Shown piece after piece: positions 45,101 through 54,905 of a stretch of DNA of 64,000 nt. The notes under the pieces are model-generated. The model did no database searches and had not been told where the DNA came from. It saw only the letters and a list, made by a program, of their open reading frames with translations. The position numbers were made by a program, and so were the translations under genes. The stretch spans positions 911,501 to 975,500 of the forward strand of contig NZ_CP004388.1 in NCBI RefSeq assembly GCF_000300235.2, read 5' to 3'. Every line of letters starts with the position of its first letter. The stretch's first letter is position 1. The DNA is from Thalassospira xiamenensis M-5 = DSM 17429. Lineage in GTDB: Bacteria > Pseudomonadota > Alphaproteobacteria > Rhodospirillales > Thalassospiraceae.

Positions 45101-48100
45101 GTGGCGAACTATCAGGAAAGTGCGCGCGAATTTGAAAAGCGCTGGCAGGATTACTGGCGGGAAAACGATACCTATCGTACCCCCAATCCGGGCGATGCCG
45201 ATTTCGACGCCGCCAAAAAGAAAAAAGTCATCCTCGATATGTTTCCCTATCCAAGCGGTGTCGGCCTTCATATCGGTCATCCGTTGGGTTATATCGCAAC
45301 CGACGTCAAGGCACGGTTCGAGCGCATGCGCGGCTTTAACGTGCTGCATTCCATGGGATTTGATGCGTTTGGCCTGCCAGCCGAACAGTTCGCGATCCAG
45401 ACCGGCCAGCATCCGCGCATCACCACCGAAGCCAATATCGAAAACATGCTGCGCCAGTTGCAGGTGATCGGCCTTGGCCATGATCCGCATCGTCGCTTTG
45501 CCTCGACCGATGTCGATTATTACAAATGGACGCAGTGGATTTTCCTTCAGCTTTTCAACAGCTTCTATGACCCGACCGTCGAATGGAAAGGCCCGCAGGG
45601 GCAGACCATCACCGGGCGGGCCCGCCCGATTGCGGAGCTTCGCGGGCTCCTTGAAAGCGGGGAATGGCTGTTGGACGAGGACAGTGTGCCACAACCGAAA
45701 TCGCTGATTGGCGAGGGCACGAAGGCAGAAGGCAAAGAGATCGACCGCGCGATTGATCGCGGGCGTCTGGCCTATGTCGATGAAGTTCCTGTCAACTGGT
45801 GCCCGATGCTGGGTACGGTCCTGTCGAACGAGGAAGTCACCAACGAAGGTAAATCCGAACGCGGCGATTACCCGGTTTACAAGCGCCCGCTGAAACAGTG
45901 GATGTTGCGGATTACCGATTATGCCGATCGTCTGGTTGCTGACCTTGAAGGGCTTGACTGGCCCAATGGCGTTGTCGAGATGCAGAAAGGCTGGATCGGT
46001 CGTTCCGTCGGCGCGCGGGTCAATTTCCCGGTGGCATTGGCCGATGGCGGCAAGGACAAGATCGCGGTTTATACCACGCGGCCCGATACGATTTTCGGCG
46101 CGACCTATATGGTGCTGGCACCCGAACATCCATTGGTCGATGCGCTGACCTCAGCCGATCAGAAGGATGCGGTTGCTGCCTATCGCGCCAAGGTCAAACT
46201 GGCCGGTCCGGTATCATCCAAGGATGAAGCCAACCGCGAAAAGACCGGCGTGTTTATCGGGGCCTATGCCACGAACCCGGCCAATGGGCAGCAGATCCCG
46301 GTCTGGATTGCCGATTATGTCCTGATGGGCTATGGCACCGGCGCGATCATGGCGGTCCCGGCGGGTGATCAGCGCGATTTCGAATTTGCCCATAAATTCG
46401 GCCTGCCGATTGTCGCCACTACCAAACCGTCGGAAAGCTGGCTTCGGGCCAATGCACCGGATGATGCGGCCGATCTTGACGATGCGGCATTGCTGGCGCG
46501 CTATGAAACCGCACCGGGCGATTTCAAAATCGCGCAGACCGATATCGGCGATACGATCAATTCCGCCAATGACGAGGTCAGCCTGAACGGGCTTTCGACC
46601 CCGGATGCCAAGGCAAAAATCATTGAGTGGCTGGAAGCCAAGAATATCGGCCGCGGTCGGGTGCAGTACAAACTGCGCGACTGGCTGTTTTCGCGTCAGC
46701 GTTATTGGGGTGAACCGTTCCCGGTTCTGTTTGATCAGCAAACCGGACAGGTGCATGGCGTGGCCGAGGCAGCCCTGCCCGTCGTCCTGCCGGAAATGAC
46801 CGATTTCAAGCCGCAATCGAACGAGGACCCGAATTCGGAACCCGAACCGCCTTTGGCGCGCGCCAAAGAATGGATGGAAGTCACCGGGATCGTGCTTGCC
46901 GATGGTTCGGTCCTGCCGGTGGATGCGGCGGTGGGGTCGACCCACAGCCATGCCGGTGCAGATTACGAAGTGCGTTCGTTCCGTCGTGATGCGAACTCGA
47001 TGCCGAACTGGGCCGGTTCGTGCTGGTATTATCTGCGTTATTTCGACGCACAAAACGATCAGGCCTTTGCATCGGATGCGGCAGCGGTCTATTGGGCCAA
47101 TACTACCGATGACAATGGCAATGCCAAGCCCGGCGCGGTTGACCTTTATGTCGGCGGGGCGGAACATGCGGTGCTGCATCTGTTGTATTCGCGTTTCTGG
47201 CACAAGGTGCTCTTTGATCTTGGCTATGTCGCCACACCCGAACCGTTCCAGAAGTTGTTTAACCAGGGCATGATCACGGCCGATGCTTATACCGACGCGC
47301 GCGGCGTTTATGTCGACATCCATGATGTTGAAATGCGTGATGTTGACGGCAAAAAGCAGCCGTTCAATGCCAAGACGGACGAGGCACTGATCACCGTTCC
47401 GGGCAAAATGGGCAAGCGCTATAAAAACGGCATCCCGCCGGAAGAAATTTGCGATCAGTATACGATTGATACCTTCCGGACGTACGAGATGTATATGGGG
47501 CCGCTTGACAGCTCCAAACCGTGGCAGTCCGATGCGATTGTCGGCATGATGCGTTTCCTGTCCAATGTCTGGAAGGTCGCAACCCAGATGGAACGCACAA
47601 GCGACGTCGATGGCAAAATCGAAACGCTTTTGCATAAAACCATCGCCAAGGTGACCAACGACATCGCTGAATTGCGTCTGAATACTGCGATTGCGGCATT
47701 GATCGAGCTGACCAATGCCATGACCCGTCAGAATGCGGTGCATGACGATCATGTTCGTGCGCTTGCCCTGATGGTCGCGCCCTTTGCGCCGCATCTGGGC
47801 GAAGAGCTTATGAGCCGTATGGCAGAGGCCGAATTTGGTTCCAAAAAATCGGTGATCAAGTTTGACTGGCCGGTATTTGATGCAGAAAAGGCCAAGGACG
47901 ACGAATTTGAAGTCCCGGTTCAGGTCAATGGCAAAAAACGCGGCTCGATCATGGTGGCGGCGGATGCCGATCAGGCAACGGTCGAGGCAATGGCAAAGAC
48001 CGATGAAAATGTCGCCCGCCATCTTGAAGGGATGCAGATCGTCAAGGTGATCTATATCGCCAAGCCGACCCCGAAACTGATCAATATTGTGGTCAAGGGG

Positions 48101-48103
48101 TAA
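45101..48103 (+). CDS. leuS: leucyl-tRNA synthetase, actinobacterial-type
   Basis: A ~1000-residue class I synthetase that charges tRNA-Leu. The start is GTG 45101 or TTG 45095; AGGAG at 45086-45090 serves either. The HIGH motif is HIGHPLGY near residue 60, followed by DAFGLPAEQFAIQTGQHP. An inserted editing domain follows. The KMSKS loop reads KMGKRYKNG (about residue 770) instead of KMSKSKGN. The QTGQHPRITTEANIENM segment, the KMGK-type loop and the large size resemble actinobacterial LeuRS rather than the ~860-residue proteobacterial enzyme. No second leuS is in the window. It has its own terminator. Confidence 0.95.
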   Translation: MANYQESAREFEKRWQDYWRENDTYRTPNPGDADFDAAKKKKVILDMFPYPSGVGLHIGHPLGYIATDVKARFERMRGFNVLHSMGFDAFGLPAEQFAIQTGQHPRITTEANIENMLRQLQVIGLGHDPHRRFASTDVDYYKWTQWIFLQLFNSFYDPTVEWKGPQGQTITGRARPIAELRGLLESGEWLLDEDSVPQPKSLIGEGTKAEGKEIDRAIDRGRLAYVDEVPVNWCPMLGTVLSNEEVTNEGKSERGDYPVYKRPLKQWMLRITDYADRLVADLEGLDWPNGVVEMQKGWIGRSVGARVNFPVALADGGKDKIAVYTTRPDTIFGATYMVLAPEHPLVDALTSADQKDAVAAYRAKVKLAGPVSSKDEANREKTGVFIGAYATNPANGQQIPVWIADYVLMGYGTGAIMAVPAGDQRDFEFAHKFGLPIVATTKPSESWLRANAPDDAADLDDAALLARYETAPGDFKIAQTDIGDTINSANDEVSLNGLSTPDAKAKIIEWLEAKNIGRGRVQYKLRDWLFSRQRYWGEPFPVLFDQQTGQVHGVAEAALPVVLPEMTDFKPQSNEDPNSEPEPPLARAKEWMEVTGIVLADGSVLPVDAAVGSTHSHAGADYEVRSFRRDANSMPNWAGSCWYYLRYFDAQNDQAFASDAAAVYWANTTDDNGNAKPGAVDLYVGGAEHAVLHLLYSRFWHKVLFDLGYVATPEPFQKLFNQGMITADAYTDARGVYVDIHDVEMRDVDGKKQPFNAKTDEALITVPGKMGKRYKNGIPPEEICDQYTIDTFRTYEMYMGPLDSSKPWQSDAIVGMMRFLSNVWKVATQMERTSDVDGKIETLLHKTIAKVTNDIAELRLNTAIAALIELTNAMTRQNAVHDDHVRALALMVAPFAPHLGEELMSRMAEAEFGSKKSVIKFDWPVFDAEKAKDDEFEVPVQVNGKKRGSIMVAADADQATVEAMAKTDENVARHLEGMQIVKVIYIAKPTPKLINIVVKG

Positions 48104-48130
48104 GCCCAGTCTTAATCGACGATGATGATG

Positions 48131-48165
48131 AAACGGGGTGCGTCATTTATGGCGCACCCCGTTTT
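48131..48165 (+). terminator. terminator of leuS
   Basis: Stem AAACGGGGTGCG/CGCACCCCGTTT followed by TTGC. Confidence 0.82.
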
Positions 48166-48186
48166 GCATACTGGATCGTTGGCTGT

Positions 48187-49011
48187 TTAGCGGGTGGAAC
48201 CCGGAAGGGAGGGGAGGCAGTCGTTACGCCAGCTTTCAGGTGGCAGATCACGTTCGAGCAAGGAAATATCGGGTAAAACGTCGCTTCGTCCGAAAATTCC
48301 CGCCAGCGTTCCGTCACACAGCATGTCGTAAACAGCCCGGTTAAATATGGCGCGATTTTCAATACCTTCGCGGTTGGCCTGAAACAGGGAAAAGACATTT
48401 TCCGTTGTGAGCGGGATGTCGAGAGTATCGATAACCCCGGCAAGTCCGAGCTGATCGCGAATGTGAAACCCCGAAGACCTCTCGATGATGGCAGCATCAA
48501 GCCGGTTGTTGGCAATCATGCTCAGCAAGGAATGGTCGCTGGGAACCCGTTCGAAATCGACATCCTGACGATTGATGATGGCGGGTGGATAATGATAGGC
48601 CGAAAGCCCGACCCGCAATCCGGCCAGACCGTCGGGTGAGGTGATCGCGTTCTGACCAAATTGGCCCGGTTTGTAGAAAATTAGATTCTCGCGCAGGTAA
48701 TACGGCACGGATGCCAGCGAAACCGGTAATTTGCTAAGAGACGGGAAGGCGCCCAAGGCATCGTATTCGCCGGCAACAAAGGACTGTACCGCTCGGCGGG
48801 GTGGTAGAATATCAATGATGATTTTCTGGCCGGTCCGCGCAGCCACTTCTTGATACATGCGAATGAATGTCCCACGCGCCGGACTTTCGGCCATCATCGG
48901 GATGTAAGGCATTACAACGCTTATGCGCGCAGCTCCTGCCCGGCCTGTGGCGGGCATTCCAGCAACAAGACAAAACAGGAAAAGGCAAATCAGATAGGGG
49001 ATTTTATGCAT
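48187..49011 (-). CDS. periplasmic solute-binding-like protein
   Basis: A 274-residue exported protein. The signal peptide (PYLICLFLFCLVAGMPA) ends near residue 26. Two lobes of the family-3 binding-protein fold follow (ISVVMPYIPMMAESPARGTF at the start, LAGLRVGLSAYHYPP in the second lobe). It is a stand-alone gene without transporter neighbours, like the two paralogues near 26 kb but not closely similar in sequence. Ligand unknown. Confidence 0.72.
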   Translation of the reverse strand: MHKIPYLICLFLFCLVAGMPATGRAGAARISVVMPYIPMMAESPARGTFIRMYQEVAARTGQKIIIDILPPRRAVQSFVAGEYDALGAFPSLSKLPVSLASVPYYLRENLIFYKPGQFGQNAITSPDGLAGLRVGLSAYHYPPAIINRQDVDFERVPSDHSLLSMIANNRLDAAIIERSSGFHIRDQLGLAGVIDTLDIPLTTENVFSLFQANREGIENRAIFNRAVYDMLCDGTLAGIFGRSDVLPDISLLERDLPPESWRNDCLPSLPGSTR

Positions 49012-49150
49012 GGATAACAGTCTGATTTCGAGAACTCGTAGGTTAACACATATTTTGCGATTGCCTAAAGCGGATACCGTTCCTCTTTTATTGACGGTTG
49101 AGCACGTGCTGGCTAGAAGTCAGGCAGAATTCAATTTCAAGGGTTGAGCA

Positions 49151-50440
49151 ATGAGCCACGGTCGCAAGATTTCGGTTATCGGTCTGGGATATGTCGGTTT
49201 GCCGGTGGCGGTGGCCTTCGGGATCGAAATCGGACGTGTCGTGGCGTTTGATATCAACAAGTCGCGCATTGCACAGCTTAAGGCAGGGCATGACGCAACC
49301 GGCGAGGTTGATGATCATGAGCTGGCAGCCGCCGATTTGTTGCTGAGTGATAATCCCGAAGATTTGCGTCAGGCCGATTTCCATATCGTGACTGTGCCGA
49401 CCCCAATTGACAAATCAAACCGTCCTGACTTGTCGCCATTGCGATCTGCATCGAAAACCGTTGGTGCAATCCTTAAGAAGGGCGACATCGTTGTTTATGA
49501 AAGCACGGTTTATCCGGGCGCGACCGAGGAAGAATGCGTGCCGATCCTGGAGCAGCTTTCGGGGTTGAAGGCGGGGATCGATTTCACGGTGGGTTATTCG
49601 CCTGAGCGCATCAATCCTGGAGACCGCGAACATCGCTTTACCACCATAACCAAGGTTGTGTCGGGGCAGACGCCTGAAACGCTTGAAATCGTTGCGGCAG
49701 TTTATGGATCTGTCGTCAAGGCTGGGATCCACAAGGCACCGACGATCAAGGCCGCGGAGGCCGCCAAGGTGATTGAAAATACCCAGCGCGATCTGAACAT
49801 TGCGCTGATGAACGAACTGTCGCTGATCTTTGATCGGGCGGGTATCGATACCCGTGATGTTCTGGATGCCGCGGGCACCAAATGGAACTTCCTGCGCTTT
49901 ACGCCCGGCCTTGTCGGCGGGCATTGCATCGGGGTTGATCCCTATTACCTGACCCACAAATCAGAGGAACTTGGTTATTACCCGCAGGTGGTTCTGGCCG
50001 GTCGTCGGGTGAATGACGGTATGGGCGAGGTTGTCGCCAATAAGGTCATTCGGGCGTTGTTGCGCGAAGGAGCGACCAAGAACCCTACTGTGACGGTGCT
50101 TGGCCTGACCTTTAAGGAAAATGTGCCCGACATTCGAAATACGCGCGTGATCGATATCATCCGCTCGCTCGAAGATGCCGGGATAAATGTTCAGGTCCAT
50201 GATCATCATGCCGATGCCGAGGAAGTTCTGCATGAATTCGATGGTCTGAAATTGTGTGGTGATGCCGACCTGAAACCGGCGGATGCCGTCGTGCTGGCGG
50301 TGTCACACCGGGAATATGTTGCCAAGGGGTGGCCACTAGTGGAGGGGCTTTTGAAGGATGGTACCGGCTTCGTTGCCGATGTGCGCGCCATTCTGCCGCG
50401 TGACGACGTGCCCGCAGGCATCGACCTTTGGCGCTTGTAA
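49151..50440 (+). CDS. UDP-N-acetylhexosamine 6-dehydrogenase (TviB/WbpA type)
   Basis: A 429-residue nucleotide-sugar dehydrogenase that oxidises UDP-GlcNAc or UDP-GalNAc to the uronic acid using NAD. The Rossmann motif VIGLGYVGLPVAVAFG is at residues 9-24, with FDINKSRI after it. The catalytic Cys lies in GGHCIGVDPYYLTHKS (about residue 263). TFKENVPDIRNTRVIDII marks the C-terminal domain. The GHCIGVDPYYL signature favours the N-acetylhexosamine group over UDP-glucose dehydrogenase. It should supply an acidic sugar to the neighbouring polysaccharide locus. Confidence 0.92.
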   Translation: MSHGRKISVIGLGYVGLPVAVAFGIEIGRVVAFDINKSRIAQLKAGHDATGEVDDHELAAADLLLSDNPEDLRQADFHIVTVPTPIDKSNRPDLSPLRSASKTVGAILKKGDIVVYESTVYPGATEEECVPILEQLSGLKAGIDFTVGYSPERINPGDREHRFTTITKVVSGQTPETLEIVAAVYGSVVKAGIHKAPTIKAAEAAKVIENTQRDLNIALMNELSLIFDRAGIDTRDVLDAAGTKWNFLRFTPGLVGGHCIGVDPYYLTHKSEELGYYPQVVLAGRRVNDGMGEVVANKVIRALLREGATKNPTVTVLGLTFKENVPDIRNTRVIDIIRSLEDAGINVQVHDHHADAEEVLHEFDGLKLCGDADLKPADAVVLAVSHREYVAKGWPLVEGLLKDGTGFVADVRAILPRDDVPAGIDLWRL

Positions 50441-50452
50441 AAGCCGCGCCGT

Positions 50453-50818
50453 TTATTCCTGATACAGATTAAGCTCGCGCTGCATCTTTTTGGTCAGGCC
50501 GCGCGAGACGATTTTGTGGGATGCTGCCAAATGGTCACGCAGGCTCGCATCATCAAGTCCCGGTGCGTCATAATGCTGGATCCATTTCATCCCGCGCGAG
50601 GCAAGATACGGAGCAGGGCGCAAACCTGGTTGTTCCTTTAAAACCTCGTAGGCGATGTCGGATACCTTGAAGGTAATGCCAAGCGTATGACCCGTGGTCC
50701 AGCCGCCAATCGCAAAGACCTTGCCGCCGACTTTCCAGACATCGGCACCGCCCCATTGCACGACATGGGTTGTCACGGGCAGCGATTGGCAAAATGCGTT
50801 GAATTCATCGCGGGTCAT
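50453..50818 (-). CDS. MmcQ/YjbR-family protein
   Basis: A 121-residue small protein of the MmcQ/YjbR fold (double-wing DNA-binding-like). It starts MTRDEFNAFCQSLPVTTHVV and has the family WGGADVWKVGGKVFAI and GMKWIQHYDAPGLDD segments. The ATG at 50818 is preferred over a GTG five codons upstream. Its cellular role is not established. It lies between the dehydrogenase gene and the glycosyltransferase operon but is probably unrelated to polysaccharide synthesis. Confidence 0.85.
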   Translation of the reverse strand: MTRDEFNAFCQSLPVTTHVVQWGGADVWKVGGKVFAIGGWTTGHTLGITFKVSDIAYEVLKEQPGLRPAPYLASRGMKWIQHYDAPGLDDASLRDHLAASHKIVSRGLTKKMQRELNLYQE

Positions 50819-50876
50819 GACGGTATCTTTCACGATTAAGGCTTGCTGGATATTTGGGCAGGCGTGGTTAAAGAGA

Positions 50877-51968
50877 TCAAGAAATGATTTCCTTGATCAG
50901 TTGTTGAAGTTCCTTCTCAAACCGATCTGTCCGGAAGTTCTGGTTGCAAAAGGCCTTTGCAGCCCGCGCCATTTCGTGGGTTTTGGTTGGTTGGATCAGG
51001 GCATCTGAAACAATATTTGCCAGCATTTCCGGATTGCCGGGCTGGCAGATGCGGCCGGTTTCGCCATCGCGAACGATATCAACCAAAGTTCCGATTGCGG
51101 AGCTGATGACGGGAACTCCTGCGGCCATGGCTTCGAGCACGACAAGAGGTTGTGCTTCGTTCGGGGAGCGTGAGGGAAACAGAAAAAGGTTGGCGTTGGA
51201 TAGAAGTTCGGTGCGGATATCCGCATCGACCGGACCATGATAATGGCAGTGATCCGAAAGGTTCAAATTACGGATCAATTGCGCAAGTTCGCAGGTTGAG
51301 AGGTCGCCTTCGGCGCCTGCGATATCAAGCGCGAAATCGATATTACGCTGTTTGAGGATTGCACAGGCCGCCAGCACATCATCGATACCTTTGCTGCGAA
51401 AAAGGTTTGATAGATAAAGCATACGCGGCGTTATGGTGCTGATCGGGTCGTGATCGATCATGAAGGCCGTATCGGGCAGGCAATTGGCGATGATTTTTGA
51501 TCGGCATTGAAGGCCATCAATTTCATTGCGCAACGCCTTGCCCAGAATAATGGCGGTTTGCCCGGCAAAGGCATGGCGTTGCAAAAATGCGGTTAACCAT
51601 TGGCTGCGCCCGGTTTGCAATCCACGGCCATGCAGATGCAGTATGGTTGCGATGCCAAGGATTTTGGCCGTCATCACATAAAGACAATCGCGATAAAACG
51701 CGCCCCCAGTTGGGGCGAAGCAGATATAAAGTGCATCGGGTTTTCGCCGGAGTGCGAGCAATAGTTTTAGCCAAAGTCCCAGAGCCATAACCAGTTTGCC
51801 CAATCTCATCCTGGCAATATCGCGGGGATTTTTGGCAAAGCGCATTTCAAGCACTGTCACATCACAGATTTTGCGAAGCGCGACCAAAGCCCGTTCATTC
51901 ATGGTTGCCGCCCCGTGCATCGGCGGGGGCAGTTGCACCAAGGCAATGATCCGCGGTGGTTTCGTCAT
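50877..51968 (-). CDS. GT4-type glycosyltransferase
   Basis: A 363-residue GT-B glycosyltransferase starting MTKPPRIIALVQLPPPMHGA. The acceptor-domain glycine loop HGAATMNE and the donor-binding FLFPSRSPNEAQPLVVLEAM (EX7E-type) are present. It overlaps the upstream GT2 gene by ATGA (51965-51968). It is the last gene of the seven-gene minus-strand polysaccharide operon and would add one sugar to the lipid-linked repeat unit. Confidence 0.9.
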   Translation of the reverse strand: MTKPPRIIALVQLPPPMHGAATMNERALVALRKICDVTVLEMRFAKNPRDIARMRLGKLVMALGLWLKLLLALRRKPDALYICFAPTGGAFYRDCLYVMTAKILGIATILHLHGRGLQTGRSQWLTAFLQRHAFAGQTAIILGKALRNEIDGLQCRSKIIANCLPDTAFMIDHDPISTITPRMLYLSNLFRSKGIDDVLAACAILKQRNIDFALDIAGAEGDLSTCELAQLIRNLNLSDHCHYHGPVDADIRTELLSNANLFLFPSRSPNEAQPLVVLEAMAAGVPVISSAIGTLVDIVRDGETGRICQPGNPEMLANIVSDALIQPTKTHEMARAAKAFCNQNFRTDRFEKELQQLIKEIIS

Positions 51969-52702
51969 CTGCCAATCCCCGACAAACGTTTCAGATCGAA
52001 AATGCGCATCCAATGTGGTGGCGCGATAGCCCGGCGATGTCGGGCCAGAACAATGCGTAAAGTTTCTTGATAGACCGGGGCGGGGATGGAGGCAAAATGG
52101 CGTGTCTCGGGATTAGTGTTTCGCGTAATCAATTGTCGGCGAAACTGCCAGATGGAGGTCATGGGCAGGCTTGCGACGCGCAGATAAAAATCAAGATCGA
52201 TGCAGCACGGCAGTACCGGGTCATAGCCACTGGCCATTTCCCAGATATCGCGATGAAACGCCAATGACGAGTGATGCAGCGGGTTGCTGCGATAAAGCCG
52301 TGTGGCCGGGATTTGTTGCCACGGGTTGCGGGCGTTTGGTGTGGCTGTTTCCTGTCCTGTGGCGAAGGCAAGGGCGTTTGGACGATCCATGAGAAAGGCG
52401 GCCTGTATCGACAGGCGATCCGGGTGAGACACATCATCGATATCCTGAATGGCAATCAGGCGGGTTGTCGCATTGGAAATGGCAAGATTAAGGGCGGCTC
52501 CCCTGCCAATCGGGGGGCAGCAAATCAGTTTGACTCTTGTTGCTTGGCCGGGAAGGATGATCGGGTTTACCGAACCATCATCGACAAGGATGGCAACATC
52601 CTGCGGGCGGAGAATTTTGTAAAGATTGGCAAAATAGCGTTCCAGAAAGGCATCGCCATCCCGAACCGTGGTGATCACGGTGATCGCATCATCCTTGGTC
52701 AT
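51965..52702 (-). CDS. GT2-family glycosyltransferase
   Basis: A 245-residue GT-A enzyme beginning MTKDDAITVITTVRDGDAFL. The nucleotide-sugar site AILVDDGSVNP and the metal-site-like AIQDIDDVSHPDRL (DxD variant DID) are visible, with CCIDLDFYLRV later. It overlaps both neighbours by four bases. It acts in assembly of the surface polysaccharide; donor and linkage are unknown. Confidence 0.9.
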   Translation of the reverse strand: MTKDDAITVITTVRDGDAFLERYFANLYKILRPQDVAILVDDGSVNPIILPGQATRVKLICCPPIGRGAALNLAISNATTRLIAIQDIDDVSHPDRLSIQAAFLMDRPNALAFATGQETATPNARNPWQQIPATRLYRSNPLHHSSLAFHRDIWEMASGYDPVLPCCIDLDFYLRVASLPMTSIWQFRRQLITRNTNPETRHFASIPAPVYQETLRIVLARHRRAIAPPHWMRIFDLKRLSGIGR

Positions 52703-54177
52703 GAGGGGCTCCAGACGATGCGAAGTGTTGCGGTGCTTTGGTTCGGGACAAAGATCGTTCTGACCGGGCCGGTTACGGCAAACAGGCCATCATCGGTGAT
52801 ATGGAGCGGATGGTCCGCGATCAGGTGGAGGTTCAAATCGGGGAAATCAATCCGGTTTGAACCGGGTTTTTCGAAGGCCAAGCCGGCGGGGACCAGCAGG
52901 CGGAACAGATGCAGGTTGGATCGGCTGTCTGTATCGACCTGATCATGGATGACAATTTCGTTCTCGTTGAATGTGATGTCGCGCTGGCCCCGGCGACCTG
53001 CCAGTCTGAATGTGATCTTTGCGGTGCTATCGCTTATCGTGCCGGATGTGAAGGTGCTACACGCCTGTTGACCGGCAAAGGCCGGAAGTGGCAGTGATGC
53101 CGGGCCATAAAGGCTTGAAAAGTCTTCTTCGCCGCCGGTGGGAGGCAGGAAAACATGACCGTTTGTGATCAACACCGGCGCGGTCGTGATATCATAGGAC
53201 GACTTTCCGCGCAGGCACATGCGGGCGTGATAATGATCGGTGTCGTGGATCAGCAGGAAATCGGCATTGGCGCGAATTGTTGGCGCATGTTCGGGCGAAC
53301 TATCGATTGCTGCGCGCAGCAGCCAGAAGCCGGTGAAAGCCAGATAATCGTAATGCCGGTTATAGCTGTACCAGCCCGGTGTTTGTGGATTATCCGGGCC
53401 GGGATCATCTGGTAAAGGATTGGGGGCAAGCAGGTTGAGCGACAATGTTTCGGTTTGCAGCAAGGTCTGTTCAAGGCGAAACAGGATGGCTTCGGCCTCA
53501 GCGCGATAGCCGTGTTTGAGCAGGGCATAAAGGGCGGTCGTTGCGCCAAAGCTCTGTCCGGCACCGCGCCCGACAAGGTTGGGGATGCCTGTTGTTGCGC
53601 AAAGTCGGGCAATCAGATCAGTGGCCTTCGCCGCGATTTTGCGTTGGGCTGGCATAGGGCTATCGGTCAGCAAGGCGGTGCAGAAGGCATGATATTGCGC
53701 GGAAAAACAGCCGGGGCGGTCCATGAAGACCGGTGCGCGCCAGAAGCGGGTACGAGTATAAAGCCAGTCCAGTTTTGCACGCAGTTTATCCCGCCATGAA
53801 CCGGATTGGCGGATACGCATTGCAAGGATGTGCCAGTTTGCGACACTGGGCGATTGGTATGGGGAGTTTCGCAAGATGGCATAACGGGTTTCGGCGTTTA
53901 TGTCCGGGCAGTTTTCCAGTGCGTATTCGATGAATTCGCGATGATAACGGTGGTCCTGGATTTCGGTTTTCAGCGCATTGACGGCCGCCCTAATTTTCGC
54001 AGTATAGTGATCGTAACCCAGATTTTGACAAAGGGCGACGGCATAGGCCTTGGCGTAAAAGCTGTGCTGGGGGAAATCGCCATTTTCGTACTGCTGATTG
54101 GCCAGTTGATCGGCAATCAAACGCGCAAGCCGAAGGCAGCGTTCGTGCAAATCAGATTGTACTACGCGAAGCGACAT
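52699..54177 (-). CDS. helical-toroid protein of the polysaccharide locus
   Basis: A 492-residue protein with no signal peptide. The first ~320 residues look like an alpha/alpha toroid (Trp/Tyr-rich helices, e.g. NFxQHSFYAKAYAVALCQNL and GYRAEAEAILFRLEQ); the last ~150 are beta-strand-rich. This is the layout of heparinase II/III-like and related lyases or epimerases. I cannot name catalytic residues with confidence. Co-translation with glycosyltransferases suggests it modifies, or helps assemble, the same polysaccharide. It overlaps the upstream gene by 16 bases. Confidence 0.65.
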   Translation of the reverse strand: MSLRVVQSDLHERCLRLARLIADQLANQQYENGDFPQHSFYAKAYAVALCQNLGYDHYTAKIRAAVNALKTEIQDHRYHREFIEYALENCPDINAETRYAILRNSPYQSPSVANWHILAMRIRQSGSWRDKLRAKLDWLYTRTRFWRAPVFMDRPGCFSAQYHAFCTALLTDSPMPAQRKIAAKATDLIARLCATTGIPNLVGRGAGQSFGATTALYALLKHGYRAEAEAILFRLEQTLLQTETLSLNLLAPNPLPDDPGPDNPQTPGWYSYNRHYDYLAFTGFWLLRAAIDSSPEHAPTIRANADFLLIHDTDHYHARMCLRGKSSYDITTAPVLITNGHVFLPPTGGEEDFSSLYGPASLPLPAFAGQQACSTFTSGTISDSTAKITFRLAGRRGQRDITFNENEIVIHDQVDTDSRSNLHLFRLLVPAGLAFEKPGSNRIDFPDLNLHLIADHPLHITDDGLFAVTGPVRTIFVPNQSTATLRIVWSPS

Positions 54178-54905
54178 GTGACCTCCAGCATCAGGGACTG
54201 ACTTGATTTCAGCCTGTTAAGCGGGACTGCCTGTATTTCGGGACAGCGTCGGCCAAGTCGTTCGCGCAAGCGCCAGAAAGCAGCTTTGCCACCCGGAAAA
54301 TTCCAGACCAGATGCGCCAGCCAATCCGGGGCGGACAGGGTGAAAAATCGGTTGGCCCAGCGCAACCAGACGTGATCAACCGGATCGATTGGCAGCAGGC
54401 GGGCGTGAATGATCCAGTGATCGCCGCGATCACGCAGATAAATGTAAGGCGTAAAGCGACCGGCCCCGTCATAACGATCAAGTGTGACGTGAATGATTGT
54501 GCCATCGGTTCCCATCAGTCGGACGGTGCGGACGGGATACAGGCGGTATCTGTCACTGTCGGTGTGGTGATATTTGCGACCGGCAATTTCGCCGGAGTGA
54601 ATGGTGGGTTTGTCAAAGATCAGCCGGATGACGGCATCCTGTAACAGCCCATCGCGGCGGGCGGAGAGTGTTGCCCGGATGCGAAGCGTTGCTGGATCAA
54701 TCCGGCTTGTCTGGTAATCAAGCGCCCAGTCGCCTTCGGCCAGTTGCCAGTGATCGCCAACCTGGCATGTGTTGCGGCATTGATCGCTGAGTGTGACGAA
54801 AGAGTGCCGATCAGAGCATTCAAAACTCCATGGCCCGAAACGGATATCGCCATACTGGCCGGTGATGAGGCGGTTATTGATGATTTCGGCCTGCAATTTC
54901 TTCAT
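54162..54905 (-). CDS. hypothetical protein of the polysaccharide operon
   Basis: A 247-residue protein with no membrane helix or signal peptide. The start MKKLQAEIINNRLITGQYGD at 54905 is fixed by the ATGA overlap with the flippase gene. It is beta-rich (WSFECSDRHSFVTLSDQCRN, RYRLYPVRTVRLMGTDGTII), resembling the beta-sandwich parts of polysaccharide lyase-like proteins. The toroid protein directly downstream is a likely partner. Family not recognised. Confidence 0.65.
   Translation of the reverse strand: MKKLQAEIINNRLITGQYGDIRFGPWSFECSDRHSFVTLSDQCRNTCQVGDHWQLAEGDWALDYQTSRIDPATLRIRATLSARRDGLLQDAVIRLIFDKPTIHSGEIAGRKYHHTDSDRYRLYPVRTVRLMGTDGTIIHVTLDRYDGAGRFTPYIYLRDRGDHWIIHARLLPIDPVDHVWLRWANRFFTLSAPDWLAHLVWNFPGGKAAFWRLRERLGRRCPEIQAVPLNRLKSSQSLMLEVTCRFA

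Noticed and set aside
46214..48022. 602-codon open frame antisense to leuS
   Set aside because: It is a shadow of the strongly biased leuS codons; the product is His/Arg-rich without domains, and leuS is certain.
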